Part shown: positions 22,351 to 34,049 of the stretch, piece by piece | Layout: each line of letters opens with the position of its first letter | Position numbering within the stretch: the first letter of the stretch is position 1 | NCBI GenBank assembly: GCA_928212115.1 | Contig: CAKMRJ010003334.1 | Location: 103,466,548 to 103,530,547, forward strand | Source: Lactuca virosa | Taxonomy: Eukaryota; Streptophyta; Magnoliopsida; Asterales; Asteraceae | Length of the DNA: 64,000 nt | Direction: 5' to 3' | Translations under genes and position numbers: made by a program | Notes under the pieces: generated by a model | Seen by the model: only the letters and a program-made list of their open reading frames with translations | Told to the model about the DNA's origin: nothing | The model's database searches: none

Positions 22351-22408
22351 TGTTAAAATGGTAAAAGAAAAAAATTAAATTAAATGTTTTTGACCGTTGG
22401 GAGGGATT

Positions 22409-22476
<68 letters not shown>
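22409..22476. repeat. (TA)n microsatellite
   Basis: A run of alternating T and A of about 68 bp, with a single G interruption near 22430. Confidence 0.95.
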
Positions 22477-22478
<2 letters not shown>

Positions 22479-22778
22479 CACTGGCAACCAATGAAATAAA
22501 GAGAGAGGCAGCGGGGAAGATACCCCTCACCTCTAAACCGCACACACTAAACCGCACCCAGGGTGTGATTTCCAGGGTGCGATTCCCGCTTCCTTTCACC
22601 CACCCCACTGGTATACCATCCAACCTTATGTAGTAAACAACTATTTTTTGTAAAGTTGCATTATATTAATGTATGAATATGATAACAACTGCATCAATAG
22701 ACCTTTGTGTTGTGATGTTTTGTTTTGAGGGTATGTAATTTTGAGCGAGGTACATATCGTTTAATTTTTTTTCATGGA
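22477..22778. other. Intergenic DNA
   Basis: GC-rich patch at 22500-22620 with CACACCCTGG/CCAGGGTG words in both orientations (ACCCAGGGTGTGATTTCC, then AGGGTGCGATT). No gene recognised. Confidence 0.4.
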
Positions 22779-22783
22779 ACAGT

Positions 22784-23408
22784 TGTTTTGGTCAAAAATC
22801 AATCAAACGAAGATCAACCAAGTTGTATGAGAGGTTATGGTGATATGAATAATGTGAGTACTGACTTGAGATAAAAATAACACAAGTGGTTTACAAGGAA
22901 AACCCTTGATCCTTGCTACGATCTCCAACATAAAACCTTGGGAAGTGATAATGATCACTTGGCTTGTATGATCTTATTGATTTGAATGTAAATTATAGAG
23001 ATGATGATAGAAATAAGATTACAAGTGTTTGCCTAGATCTAGGCATGTACAGTGTCAAAAGATTGTGCCCGTTGTGTGTGTGTGTGTGTGTGTGTGTTAC
23101 AGGTATATATTTATTCTAGATTATGTAACTAAAACTCTGATATTTCTAGGATCCTACTGAGCTGGTATTTGCCCGTTTTCTTCGTTGAGAATGAGTCTTA
23201 TGTTGACCATTTCGGCACACGTGAGAAATAAACAAGAAATATAGTCATTAAACTTGTTAGGAAATAATAATGGCGATGTTCAGGATCCTGATGTGGTTTC
23301 GGGATCCTAAGATTCCTTTAAGATTCGGAATCCTGGATAGGTTTAAGGATCATTTGATATATTTGAGATCCAGGATCCTGGATAGGATTGAGGATCGTGA
23401 CCCTAACA
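22784..23408 (-). repeat. 3' LTR of element C
   Basis: 625 bp. Plus-strand ends are TGTTTTGGTC and GACCCTAACA. It carries the inverted form of the block shared with A and K (AAAACCTTGGGAAGTGATA). Four GGATCC sites and a (GT)12 tract (23074-23097) are present. TTGCCCCCAAAT, the inverted polypurine tract, follows at 23410-23421. Confidence 0.85.
23074..23097. repeat. (GT)12 microsatellite in C LTR
   Basis: Twelve GT units within the LTR of element C. Not present in the LTRs of A or K. Confidence 0.95.
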
Positions 23409-23704
23409 ATTGCCCCCAAATTATACCTGCAAAATATTTGAATTAATTTCAAGTATTTAAAGTGTATAATTTAATTAATTGGAAATAAAGGATTTGAAAT
23501 TCAAAATCTAACGGATAGAATTGTATCAGTTCAAACGATATGATTATGTTGTCAAATTTCTTCTCTATCCTCTAATATCCGCATAAATAGGGGTTAATGA
23601 TCATCGATCTTCTATTATTTCTTTTAGCTCTCTTTCAAGTGTTATCAGTTATCTTGAAGGTAAATTTCTTGTTCCTTTCTTCTCATTTTTATTACTTGAT
23701 GATC

Positions 23705-24460
23705 ATGGGTAAAAATGTACTTTGTTCTAACTCGAGCATCCTTACTCTTCCTGAAGAGGACTTCCTCGATCAAAATATCATGTCTTACGAGGGGACTTGC
23801 TCTTTTGATGATAACGACACCGAGTCCTTGAAATTGATCGGATCTTATCCTGCTGAAGTCATTTTCAAGCCTTTTGATGCTAAGGCCAAACATGGCTTCG
23901 TCCTTCCTACTTGTGTTTGTTTTCCTAAATATTCTTTCTCCTTGGGCTTGGCATACCCTTTTTTTGGCATCATCTCTGAGTTCTTTGAACTTACAAAAAT
24001 CTCTTATTCTCAAACTATGTCTGTGATCTGGAGGATCCTTTTTTGGATCGATCAGATGAATCAGTCTAAAAACATTGACAGGATGTTAGCTGAAGTGGCC
24101 AATGTTCATGATCTTCAAAATTTTGGATCTTATTATTTCCTGCTCAAAGTCAAAACCAACAAATCACATTTAATTTTGAAAACAAAAAGATGGTGCCTGG
24201 AAAGAAAGGTTTTTCTTTGTGAAACACAACTCTATCCAACGACGATTTCCTGCCAATAAAATGGGTTTAAAAGGGTATGATTTTATTTAATTATGATAAG
24301 GATCCTGAAATTCATGCTTCCTTATCTTGTTTGTTTTGATGCAACTTTCAAGTTCGAGGAAGTTGTTCCAGCTGCTGAAGATAATGAGGAAAAGGTTGAA
24401 AGCTTTCTCGCTTTGCCTGAGGCTAAAAGATTTTTCAAGTTTGGCCATTCCAGCTTCTAA
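23705..24460 (+). pseudogene. Antisense accessory gene of element C (truncated)
   Basis: Homologue of the antisense gene at 19113-20685. The start at 23705 (MGKNVLCSNSS) is chosen because the following SILTLPEEDFLDQNIMSYEG aligns with the start region of the A copy. Conserved blocks are YSFSLGLAYPFFGIISEFF and WRILFWIDQMNQSKN. A one-base insertion in an A run near 24190 shifts the frame. A GTATG donor near 24273 and an AG near 24345 bracket a probable intron, after which FKFEEVVPAAEDNEEKVE matches exon 2 of the A copy. The frame stops at 24458-24460 and Copia element D begins at 24472, so later exons are lost. A conserved TATA-like CATAAATAG lies at 23582-23590. Confidence 0.72.
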
Positions 24461-24471
24461 GAAGGTTCTTC

Positions 24472-26325
24472 TGTTGGGTTTTTAGTTAAAAAATGGTTTC
24501 ATAAACTAGAAATATATGGCAACGGAAGACTTTAATTTCGAAGTAACATAAACAATTTTATACCCACCAAGGATCTTCTTGCAAGTTATAGAAAGATTAA
24601 AACACCAACCAAAGAAAAAGTGAAGAAATAACAACCTTTGTAGTTCTTTGGGTCCTCTTGGGAGGCTTGGAAGTTGATGAAGGATGTGGAACCTTTGAGA
24701 CACCAACAACGACTCAGCTTGATGTAGATGCTAGTCCAAAACCCTTAAACTCTTAAGCTTGAAGTTCATAACCAATATGAACTTCAAGAGAGCAAAAGAT
24801 ATGCAAGTAATTTTCAAGAACTAAAAGAAAAAAGAGGTGGAGAGTCTCCTAGGAAGCTCTCGACCATGGAGAAGAGAAGAAGGAATGAGCACTCTTTCAA
24901 GAATGCAACCCTCTTATTTATATGCATAAAGTGAAGGTATTAACCATTAGTCCTTAGCACTTTAAGCAAACTTGTCCCCATTGTCATAAGCATGTCTCCC
25001 ATGCCTTTAAAGCATGATTAAACAAGTCATACACTTCTTCTTTTTATGCAAATCTCGAAAATTGCATAAAGAACATGAAAGTTAGTTTAAATTTTATAAA
25101 CTCAAGGTTTATAAAATATAAACTTTGTCTTTTGAGTAAAAGATATAAAAGGTTTTCAACTAGTCCAAAAAGTTGTTCATGACATATTAATTCATACCAT
25201 ATGAAATAATATAATGTTACTTGCTAATGAAAATTATTATTTCCATGAAACAAATAATTTCCAATTTAGTTATAAGAGTTTTATTGAATATTTATTAAAA
25301 TCAATTTCTAATAAATAATCAATTGTATCAAGTTGTTGTTAGTGTGACCCATTAATATCATATGTTATTTAGCAATATCACTTTAATATGACTCTTGAGC
25401 ATACTAGATCTTTCAATCTCCCACTTGCACAAGACTCATATTAGACTGATATAAACAGTGGTGAACGTCTAGCAACATTTCATTGCCCCTAATACCATAC
25501 GACTGTTTGTGCCATTCTATCAACACCCAATTCCCAAAAAGCTCAAAGCTACAATTGGTATATAATGTAAGTTTATCAGTTATCCCTTTTCTACAGACAT
25601 CATGTTGAACATGAGATTCGAATTGCGATCAATCTCATTAGTCGTTTAGCTTTTGGTAAGGCCTTAGATGTCTAACTCTCCACACATAAGAGGAACAAAT
25701 CCCATCTTGACTATATAAGCCTCTTGCATAGTTCACACCATACCTGAACATGGCATTTATAATTGACCGGTTAAGGAAAAACATTTGACCATTATCAAAG
25801 CATAGTACTCCCTACACTTAAGTCCCACTATGTATCTCATGTGTTAAGGATACAAATATAGTACCTTTTAATCAAGTATCATTCACGATAGTGATCCATG
25901 AGATGATCTTGATGCGAGTCAGTTCAATACTAGTTCTCTGACAAGTACCTATGAAACATGGTTACAACCACTTGCCTAATTTCATCTAGTGAGAGTCAAC
26001 CAATCCAATTCATATTATTCTTACTTTATAATTTCTCCCACAATTATAACCGACTATGAACTTTTAGAATAATAACATTATTCATGGATTAAACATGTTA
26101 ATATAGAACACAACAAGTATTAATGTGATGACTATATCCCAATATATCATAACATTATCTAATAATTGTTGTTATAATGTTCCAATATCCAAATACTAAA
26201 TCCAAATCAAAAACCCATTACTAGAATAATAAAGTCTTATAGTTGAAGTGTGACCATTCATACTTAGCTCAAAAGAATGACTTTATTAATGGATCTGTCA
26301 AATTTTAATTTGTGTGAATTCTGTG
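24472..26325 (-). mobile_element. Element D: left part of a Copia element
   Basis: 24472-25415 (944 bp) has plus-strand ends TGTTGGGTTTT and GATCTTTCA. It is followed by ATCTCCCACTTGCAC, the inverted polypurine tract (AAGTGGGAGAT) usual in plant Copia elements. So this is the 3' LTR of a minus-strand element, followed by about 900 bp of AT-rich internal sequence with no open frame or RT motif. The element stops abruptly near 26325, where the integrase of G begins. The second LTR is missing, so a deletion fused D to G. Copia assignment rests on the polypurine tract and LTR ends. Confidence 0.6.
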
Positions 26326-27209
26326 AAGGTCTAATAAATCGGGGACCCAATTTGCCCCTATTCCTGAAGCGTATCACATTCTTCCAGGACGATACCTTCA
26401 TGGACACCATATCGCCGACTTGAAACTCCAACTCTGATCGCCGCGGGTCGGCATAGCTCTTATGCTGACTCTGATTGGTCCGCAGTCTCTGTCTAATCTG
26501 CTGAATAAGCTTCATGGTTTGAAGGACTACTTCGGTCCATCCCATGAACCTATGACCAACCTCTCCCCAACAAACTGGGGTACGATATCTTCGACCATAC
26601 AAGAGCTTAAATGGTGTGGCACCAATGTTGGAGTAATAACTGTTGTTATGGGAGAATTCCGCAAGAGGTAAGTAGGAATCCCAACTCACAACGAAATCAA
26701 TAACACATACCCACAACATATCCTCAAGGTTATGAATAGTCCGCTCACTCTGGTCGTCAGTCTGCGGATGATAAGCAGTGCTGAAATGTAACCTCGTGCC
26801 CAGTTCCTCGTGGAACTTCTGCCACAAACGGGAAGTGAACCTAACATCTTGGTCTGAAACAATGGAGACCGGAATCTCATGACGAGAAACGATCTCCCTG
26901 ACATACACATCGGCCAACTTATCGGCCGAAGAGATCTCCCGTATGGCCAAAAAATGGGTACTCTTGGTCAATCGATCCACGATGACCCATATAGCATCAA
27001 AACCCTTGGCCGTCTTCGGCAACTTGGTGATAAAATTCATCGTGATTTGTTCCCATTTCCACATGGGAACCTCCAGAGGCTGCAGCTTGCCATGCAGCCT
27101 ATGATGCTCGACCTTGACCATCCTGCATGTCAAGCACCTTTCGACATACCATACTATCTCCCTCTTCATGCACAACCACCAGTAACTCAATCTCAAATCC
27201 CGATACATC
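26326..27209 (-). pseudogene. Integrase of element G, C-terminally truncated
   Basis: Minus-strand frame with the end of the zinc domain (CLTCRMVKVEH), then the catalytic core ITMNFITKLPKTAKGFDAIW, SIVSDQDVRFTSRLWQKF, AYHPQTDDQSERTIHNLEDM. The first Asp position reads Asn (TMNF where TMDF is usual). The second Asp and the Glu are present. The GPRFI motif of the C-terminal domain is reached just before the break at 26326. The first part of the zinc domain lies beyond element E (34821 onwards), where GATKM joins YRDL at the ACATC target duplication. It would integrate cDNA. Here it is truncated and split. Confidence 0.85.
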
Positions 27210-28002
27210 TGTTGGATTAATGTCTAAGTCCATAACTATATTTGGTATGTACTTGACCCGACCCGGCATGGTCCATTTGGGTTGCACTTCACCGACACAA
27301 TTTATATGGATAGTCTTTTGAGAATAGTATATTTATGATTTATATTAATATATTATAAGTTCTAATATATTAATATATAATCATATTATTTAATTAGTAT
27401 TGATCAAGAATTAATTTATAATTAATTAAGTGATCAAAAGGAACTAATTAAATATGGACTCTTAGATATATATATATGTGTAGTGGGCCAAGTACATTTA
27501 GGTTGGGCTAAGTCTTCAAGGATAGTCCATGGAGCTTTAACCCATGGATCGTAGGAAATGAAAGGTCATGGGTATTAGGGTTTAACCCTAATCCTCCACA
27601 CTATATAAAGGGTCTTATGGTTCATGAAATTATGCTAGTGGCTAGTGTGGATACACTAAAGAGGGAAATAACCGATTTCATAGTGTGAAGAGCTTAGCCC
27701 CAATAGTGTGGAAGCCTCAAATGGAATCACAAATCACCAAAACACCTTGGAAGAGCTTAGCCCCAATAGTGTGGAAGCCTCAAATGGAATCACAAATCAC
27801 CAAAACACCTTGAAGACATCAAGCTACATCAAAAGGTATGTCATCTAACTAGAACTTTGTAGTATAGGTGCTTTATAATATGCTAGTTAGGATGAAACCT
27901 TGGAATAGTTAATATTTGCATGTATAATAGAGAAAACATAGATCCAAGGTTTATAGGGTTGCATGTACACCATAGGAGTGTTAGAATGCTCAAAACCCAA
28001 CA
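27210..28002 (+). repeat. 5' LTR of element E, with duplicated inverted block
   Basis: Contains two head-to-tail 63-bp copies (27687-27749, 27750-27812) starting GAAGAGCTTAGCCCC. The 3' LTR has this block once and in the opposite orientation. Otherwise the LTRs match closely. A TATATAAAGGG motif at about 27602-27612 is the likely promoter. Confidence 0.88.
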
Positions 28003-28003
28003 G

Positions 28004-28020
28004 TGGTATCAGAGCCATGG
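28004..28020 (+). other. Primer-binding site of element E
   Basis: TGGTATCAGAGCCATGG starts one base after the LTR end and matches the initiator-Met tRNA site. Confidence 0.9.
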
Positions 28021-29591
28021 GTTGTTTTCTCTTATATTGATGCAAATGTTTTATTTTCAAAGTTGGAAAAAAAAGAAAAAAAAACATGACGTTTGTCAAA
28101 TTTTAAGATAATTACTTGTTTTGTGAAAAACTAATTATTTGTAAAATTTGAATCATTTGCTATATGAGTTGAATTAGGTCAAATTTAGTAAAAGATAAAA
28201 TGATATGATTATTTTATTAGTTTTAAAAGTTTGATCTAAAGAGTTTTTTGAAACCTCCATAAGTTATGGATATGAAAAGGCTTTTAAAAAAAATTGATTC
28301 AAAGTTTTTTATGGAGTTACAAAACTTGGTCTTAATGTTTTAAAGAATTCCATAACTTGTTCTTAAGTTAGGGAACATGAAAAGTTTCATCATAAAACAA
28401 GTATTTAACTCCATAAGTTATGGAATCCAAAAGTTTTCAAGAGTTACAAAACTTGCCCTCAAGTTTTGGAATTTGGAAAAAGTTTTTTTATGATAAAAAA
28501 AAAGAATTGAATTCTAAAACTCTTGGGTTCATAACTTAAACAATTAATTAAATGGTTTTAATTTTGAGTTTAATAATTGGAATTATGATGTTTTGTTGAA
28601 TAGTTCAAATTAACTCTTATGGACTTTATTAATAGTTAATTAAAGCGTTTAATTAAAAGAGTATTATTAATCCATAAATATATGGTTTGAGTTTAATTAA
28701 ATTAAAAGTCTAGTTTAATTAATAGATTAAACCACCAAGTATTTTAAATGTCTAAAATACACCCTTATACTATTATAATATTAAAAGCTTAATATATTAT
28801 ATGTATAAGAGCAAGTCGTCTTACCATTAGTAGGCCTCATTCACGAAGTCGGTCTATAAGGGGGGTATAAGGTTACTGCCTATAAAATGGCAGTTTAATG
28901 GGTGTCCACTCTCACTCACCGCTTCCTTGACCGGTGGAGGGTCGTTAGCCGAACAGGTAGGACAAGGACTATAATTCTCCCTTCATTATAAGTATAATGA
29001 TAAATACTAAGTAACTAAACACTTATAAATTCCCAATCTTAGTTACTTAGGAAAATGTGAATAAGGTGCTAATCCATGAAATTACACTTTGCACTTTGTT
29101 TAAGCTGTTAGTGGAGCGTGTGTGGTTAACCGGAACACTAACCTGGACTTAACAAGGTAGGCAAAGGGTAACTTAATGTTTATCATAGTATCGTTGGAGC
29201 GTGTGTGGTTAACCGGCACATCGATTGAGGGGTAAATATTAAGGGTACCAAGTATATTTGCATGGTTACTTCACACCTTGTTTTGTGATCCTCGGCATCC
29301 CAGTCACAAAACCTGAAGGGCACACTCGAGATTGAAACATGCCATTGAAAAGTTCAATGAATCTCAAAAGAATCTAGGAGTTTCAAAACCAATTAAAACC
29401 TAATAATACATTTCGTTTATCTTGGTGGAAATTGGTGAATCGTCATTCACCTACCTTCAAATATTTTATAGCTTGGATTACGGCATCCCTCTTCCAAGTT
29501 ATAAAATAGTTTGTTGGGTCCTAGCCTTAATATATCATATTGGGTGTTATATTAAGGACTTAAATCAACTTTACGTGAATCTCTCCCATTA
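28021..29591 (+). other. Structured leader of element E
   Basis: No coding frame. 28240-28540 repeats TCCATAAGTTATGGA-like palindromes and GAGTTACAAAACTTG words. From 29101 a series of stem-loops appears: 29107-29142 and 29190-29225 (shared 22-base loop), 29280-29312 (9-bp perfect stem), a short GGTGAAT-CGTC-ATTCACC hairpin near 29430, and 29462-29508 (15-bp stem). The leader is unusually long for Copia, at about 1.6 kb. Confidence 0.75.
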
Positions 29592-30344
29592 TTGATGTCT
29601 GGTTTAGACAACAATGATCTTCCCAAACCAATTTTTCCTAATGAATATGACTTCCCGAGTTTGGCTCATGGAAGTCATACTTCTCTTCCTCCACCTCCTC
29701 TAATTATTCTCCCTAACCCCAAAGTTCAAGGTCACTCAAGCCCTAATGGCAAGCAAGTTCTATGTGTGATCACATCTTAGAGATGAAGTCACATATTGAC
29801 AAGCCGGGAGAGTTGGGTGTCAAAGTCTTGAGAAAGTTGGATGTTCAATCACTTTCTAAGTCACATAGTGAGTTCCTTTTGGGACTACTATGAAACACAC
29901 TATGACATGAACCTTAATGATCATATCTATTTGCTTGGTGCTGCTGAATCAGCAATGATTTGGAACGATAGTAAAGCAAATTTGATTAGAAGATCAACTT
30001 CCCAAAAACTTTATGGACAGTGACAATGGTGACACTGGAAATCCAGAAAAAGCATTCTCTTCCCAATGGAAAGGGATTGACCATAGTCAACCCGGTTGAC
30101 CAAATGGTAAAGAGAAAGGCTAAGTCTGAGATAGTCCCATTAACAAAGGGTCCATATGTTTATTTTGCCAAAGGAAGGGGCGTTGATTGCAAAGCTGCCA
30201 AATTTACCTAAGGATGTTAAAGTCAATAAGTTTGACTCTACATCAGGTAGAGCCCATTATCTAACTCTGGTAAGTTTTATTCTGAGATCCTCATTACATG
30301 ATGTGACTGGGTCACATGTTGATGTTTTAAGAATCAAAGAATAG
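29592..30344 (+). pseudogene. gag: Decayed Copia gag of element E
   Basis: Short frames separated by stops and frameshifts carry recognisable Copia Gag-like text: an N-terminus MSGLDNNDLPKPIF, a segment HIDKPGELGVKV, then YYETHYDMNLNDHIYLLGAA followed by ESAMIWNDSKANLIRRS, and a Lys-rich part with KGLTIVNPVDQMVKRKAKSE. I expect the UBN2-type Gag family, from memory of similar plant Copia proteins. No CCHC knuckle is intact. It cannot encode a full protein. Confidence 0.5.
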
Positions 30345-33300
30345 AGAGAAATCTTAAAGGAAGTATATGCTAATTCTGATCGCGAAGGTGGATTTCGATC
30401 GCGTCAGAATTTTGAGCAGTTGCTTAAGAAGTTATGATATATTGCTAAGGAATAGATAACAACAATTTTCCATGTGGATTGTAAGGATAAGTTTTTCCGC
30501 AAAGTTTTAAAATAAAAGAAAATTGTTTAATTTTATTTATTTGAAGTATCATTACAATGGTATTTATGGAAAATTGTTGCTTATATGATTCCACTGACAG
30601 CAATATTGGAAAATGGATTTGATTCTTTCATTTGTGGTAGTGTCTAAATTTACCAAATCAGGAAAGTTCCTCATCGCCCAAGTTTCAATTGGACCGAAAC
30701 TTGGAATCATGCAAGTTGAATAGTATGATGAATGAGAACTTTCAAGCATTGGAAAATCAAGACTAATTACTTGTTCACATGGATGTGGGAGTCAAGTGAA
30801 GGACTAAAGGGATCGAGTACACATTCTTGTGCACTGGTCATGTCCACCACAAAGCTCGTTAAGACTATTTGATTTACTAAAGTTTAGTAAATATGGTTAT
30901 ACTTACAAGTTTAAGTATAATTCTGAAACATTGGAAAAGTCTCAATGTATGGCAGAACGAATGGGAAGAATCAAATTAGGCAGAAAGATAAAAGTTTCTC
31001 AAATCTGAAAAGATGGGAGAGTACTTTAGTATCATGTTTGTGATCATCTTAATGATTTAGAAATCATATCACAATTAGTCCTCTAAAGGTCATCTTAGTG
31101 CATTATTATGACTAAGAAGAGGAGTCATGAATTGTTGAAATGGTTAGATCAGGAAGATGAGTCATACTTCGTTCCAAAACAATTCTTAGAGTCATACTCC
31201 AAGATTGTAACTTGAGTGACATATCTTAAAGAAAGGTTTAAAACACTTGTCAAATGTAAGAGTAAAAGTGTCCTACTCTTGTACATTTGAAATTGGTAAG
31301 TTGTGATGTTTTGGATAAAACAAAGACCAACTAAGGCCAATTGTGTGAAGTGTTTGTCTTGATAAAGAATCCGCACTATCTCTTGAATATTTGGCAAGAT
31401 AGTCTTATATGTCAAGAGGATAGTGGGAGTCTTAAAGATCCTAAAAAGAATTTCAAGAACTAATCAAGAATAAAACCTGAGGTTCTTCACTAGCACACAA
31501 CTTGAGGTTTATAACCTATCGTGTTGACATATTCTGTGCCCATTCCAGTTAAAGTTGGCTTTGCATAGGAGTTCTGAAAGTTCTCAATTGGTTGCATAAC
31601 AACTTGGAAGCAATGGTTGGCCCTGTACTGCCAGGTGGCAAGAAGTTAAGATTGCATAAGTTCAGTCCATATGAGTTTGGATTTGTCATTATCCTTGTCT
31701 TGTGACTATGGTTTTGACGATTCACATAGATAAGAACACATACACCATAAAATCTAAGGGTCATTAGGTTTCTCTCCGATTCATGAAAATGATGGTGAGG
31801 AAACACTTCCACCAAGTAGATTTGAAGCAGATGGCAAAAGGTCTAAACAATTGAGACTATGATTACGGCATCCCTTTTCATAGTTCTGAAATTGTTTAGA
31901 CACACATGCATGCTATCTAAGGAAAGGTGTATGATTTTGATAAAGTTTTATCAAAGCATCTCGTATCAGAAATCTGAAATTTGGTAAGAAAGTCAATAAA
32001 GTATTGATTTCTAGAAGTCCAGCTGATTTCTGAGTACATGTCAAAGCTAGTGGGAGCATAAGTGTTATGCTAATAATCATCATGTTAGTGGGAGTATGAT
32101 AATTATTGTTAGTGTTGCAAGTTAGCAATGTTAATTATAGAAAACAAAAGTTTCAATTCGTGAGGCTGCGGGGATTGAAAAAGTTGTTTTGCTATAATTA
32201 AGGGAGAGGATATACTTCATTTCAGTTCTAAAGGCTTAGATTGAGACCTTAATCATCCTTAGTCAAGAATATATATATGAATTTCATGTTGGATTGGTTC
32301 AACTTAAGGAAATTCTATATATTGCGTTCTCAAAATTCGACTATGATTACGGCATCCCTCTTCATAGTTAAATTTTGAAAACATGGCAAATAAAAATATT
32401 GTAGCACAAGACTGGTCTAGAATCATGTCTTTATGTGAGACATCATGAATCGTGTACCATTTGCTTTGGGTACAGGATCGATTGCATGTGCTATAATATT
32501 TGTCATTTCTAAATTTTTCCAAATGCCCAGAGGCATTAAGAAGGGAAAAGGTCTAGAATTGGATATGACTAAAATGATTAAGCAATTGTCAAGGACAATC
32601 TGAGGTTTACCAAAGATTGGTTGCTCAGGGACAGTTGGAAGTATAGTGCTAATTTTGGAAGGACCATATTGACATATTCTGAAAAGAGGCATCTCTTATT
32701 CAGAAGTGATAGTCAAAATGAGAATATGGAGTTGTCTCCATAGGTGGAAGTTATTTGTGTAAGATTAGAAAACTTAATGCAAGAAGCATGTCCAAAGCAA
32801 TGTACTTTGAATATGAGACTTAGTTTCCATGGAGTTGATCTCCATTGGAATACCTTATAATGACTGTTGACAAGTCTTTGTGGCTTTGTACATATTCATT
32901 ACAGGAGGGTCAGTGCATATAAGTTTAAAATCTAAACAGATTTCGATAAATGATAGGAATTTGAAATTCTCACATTTTTCGATAAGGATTTGGGAGTGTG
33001 AAATTAGAATCATTGAAATTATGTTCAATTGGTTTATTTCACAAAGTAAGGATCATAGACAAACATAGAGTGCATACTTGGTGTATGGCAAAGCTATTGT
33101 TTAAGAAAAACATAGTGTACATGCTTGGAGCATGGGACAACTAGTGTTTTTAATTCAAGTATAAAGTTGATAAAACCGAAACAATGAATAATGAGTAATC
33201 AGTATGGTGATAAATAAAAGTGTTTATTTATATTCATAGGGTTTGATACCATATTTGATTCATTTATTCTTGTGTTTCACTTTGCATGTTTTGACTTCCA

Positions 33301-34036
33301 GAATAACTAAGTCGCTCTTCCTGAATGATTAAGTTATTCAAACCATCCACAGTCGGTCATATGTTGGAAGTAGATATGAATCAAGACTGTCATGAGTTGG
33401 TTTGTAGAGGTCCAAGTTGGTGGACAAAGTGGTGCTACAACACTCATGAGTGCTCATAAGTTCTGAGTATTGGATTCAACCCGCGCTCATTTGAATCACT
33501 TCATGGATTTTATCATGAGTGATCATGAGACGATAATATCTTATATTCTTCAAACCTAGAGATATAAGTTGTTACTATGAGTTGGTTATACATTGATTGC
33601 ACGAAAACGCATTGGTAACTCGATGTTATAAAACGTACCTTTGTGTATGATTCAACAAGTAGTAGAACAAGCCATATGAGTCGAAGTTTATCCATTCCTT
33701 TTACCTTCGGGATAAAAGCGATATATGTGGGCCCCTCGATGATTTAGCGATGACACATGTGAGTGCTTGGCCAAGCCAGGACTGATTTGATTTGTTCAAT
33801 CAGTCAGTCATCATAAATCGAAAATCGGGAAACAACAAATGGACAGAGAGAATGATTAATCCATGTCTCAGTCCATATGATATCTAGAATGGAGGAATAT
33901 ATGATCCCTTATCTAATGGACAAGTCATTGACAAAGGTCAGAGTTCATTGACAAGATCAGAGTTCGACAGCGGCTTTAAGAGCTACGATTGCCAGTTGGT
34001 TTTTGAAGTCATACTCAATAATAGTTTTAGACTTAT
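30345..34036 (+). other. Non-coding interior of element E
   Basis: About 3.7 kb with stops in all frames. I found no integrase, RT or RNase H signature. Two hairpins with the ATTACGGCATCCCT loop are present (31842-31900 and 32327-32377). Near 33690-33720 a further stem (TTTATCC / GGGATAAA) occurs. The 3' end shows the usual Copia layout, running into the polypurine tract at 34037-34049. Confidence 0.6.
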
Positions 34037-34049
34037 CCAAGTGGGAGAC

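Noticed and set aside
22408..22623. Open frame ending in Tyr-Ile repeats
   Set aside because: The C-terminal part is a translation of the (TA)n microsatellite.
28240..28540. Possible microRNA-like foldback in the E leader
   Set aside because: Many short TCCATAAGTTATGGA-type palindromes but no single long arm pair; cannot be supported from sequence alone.
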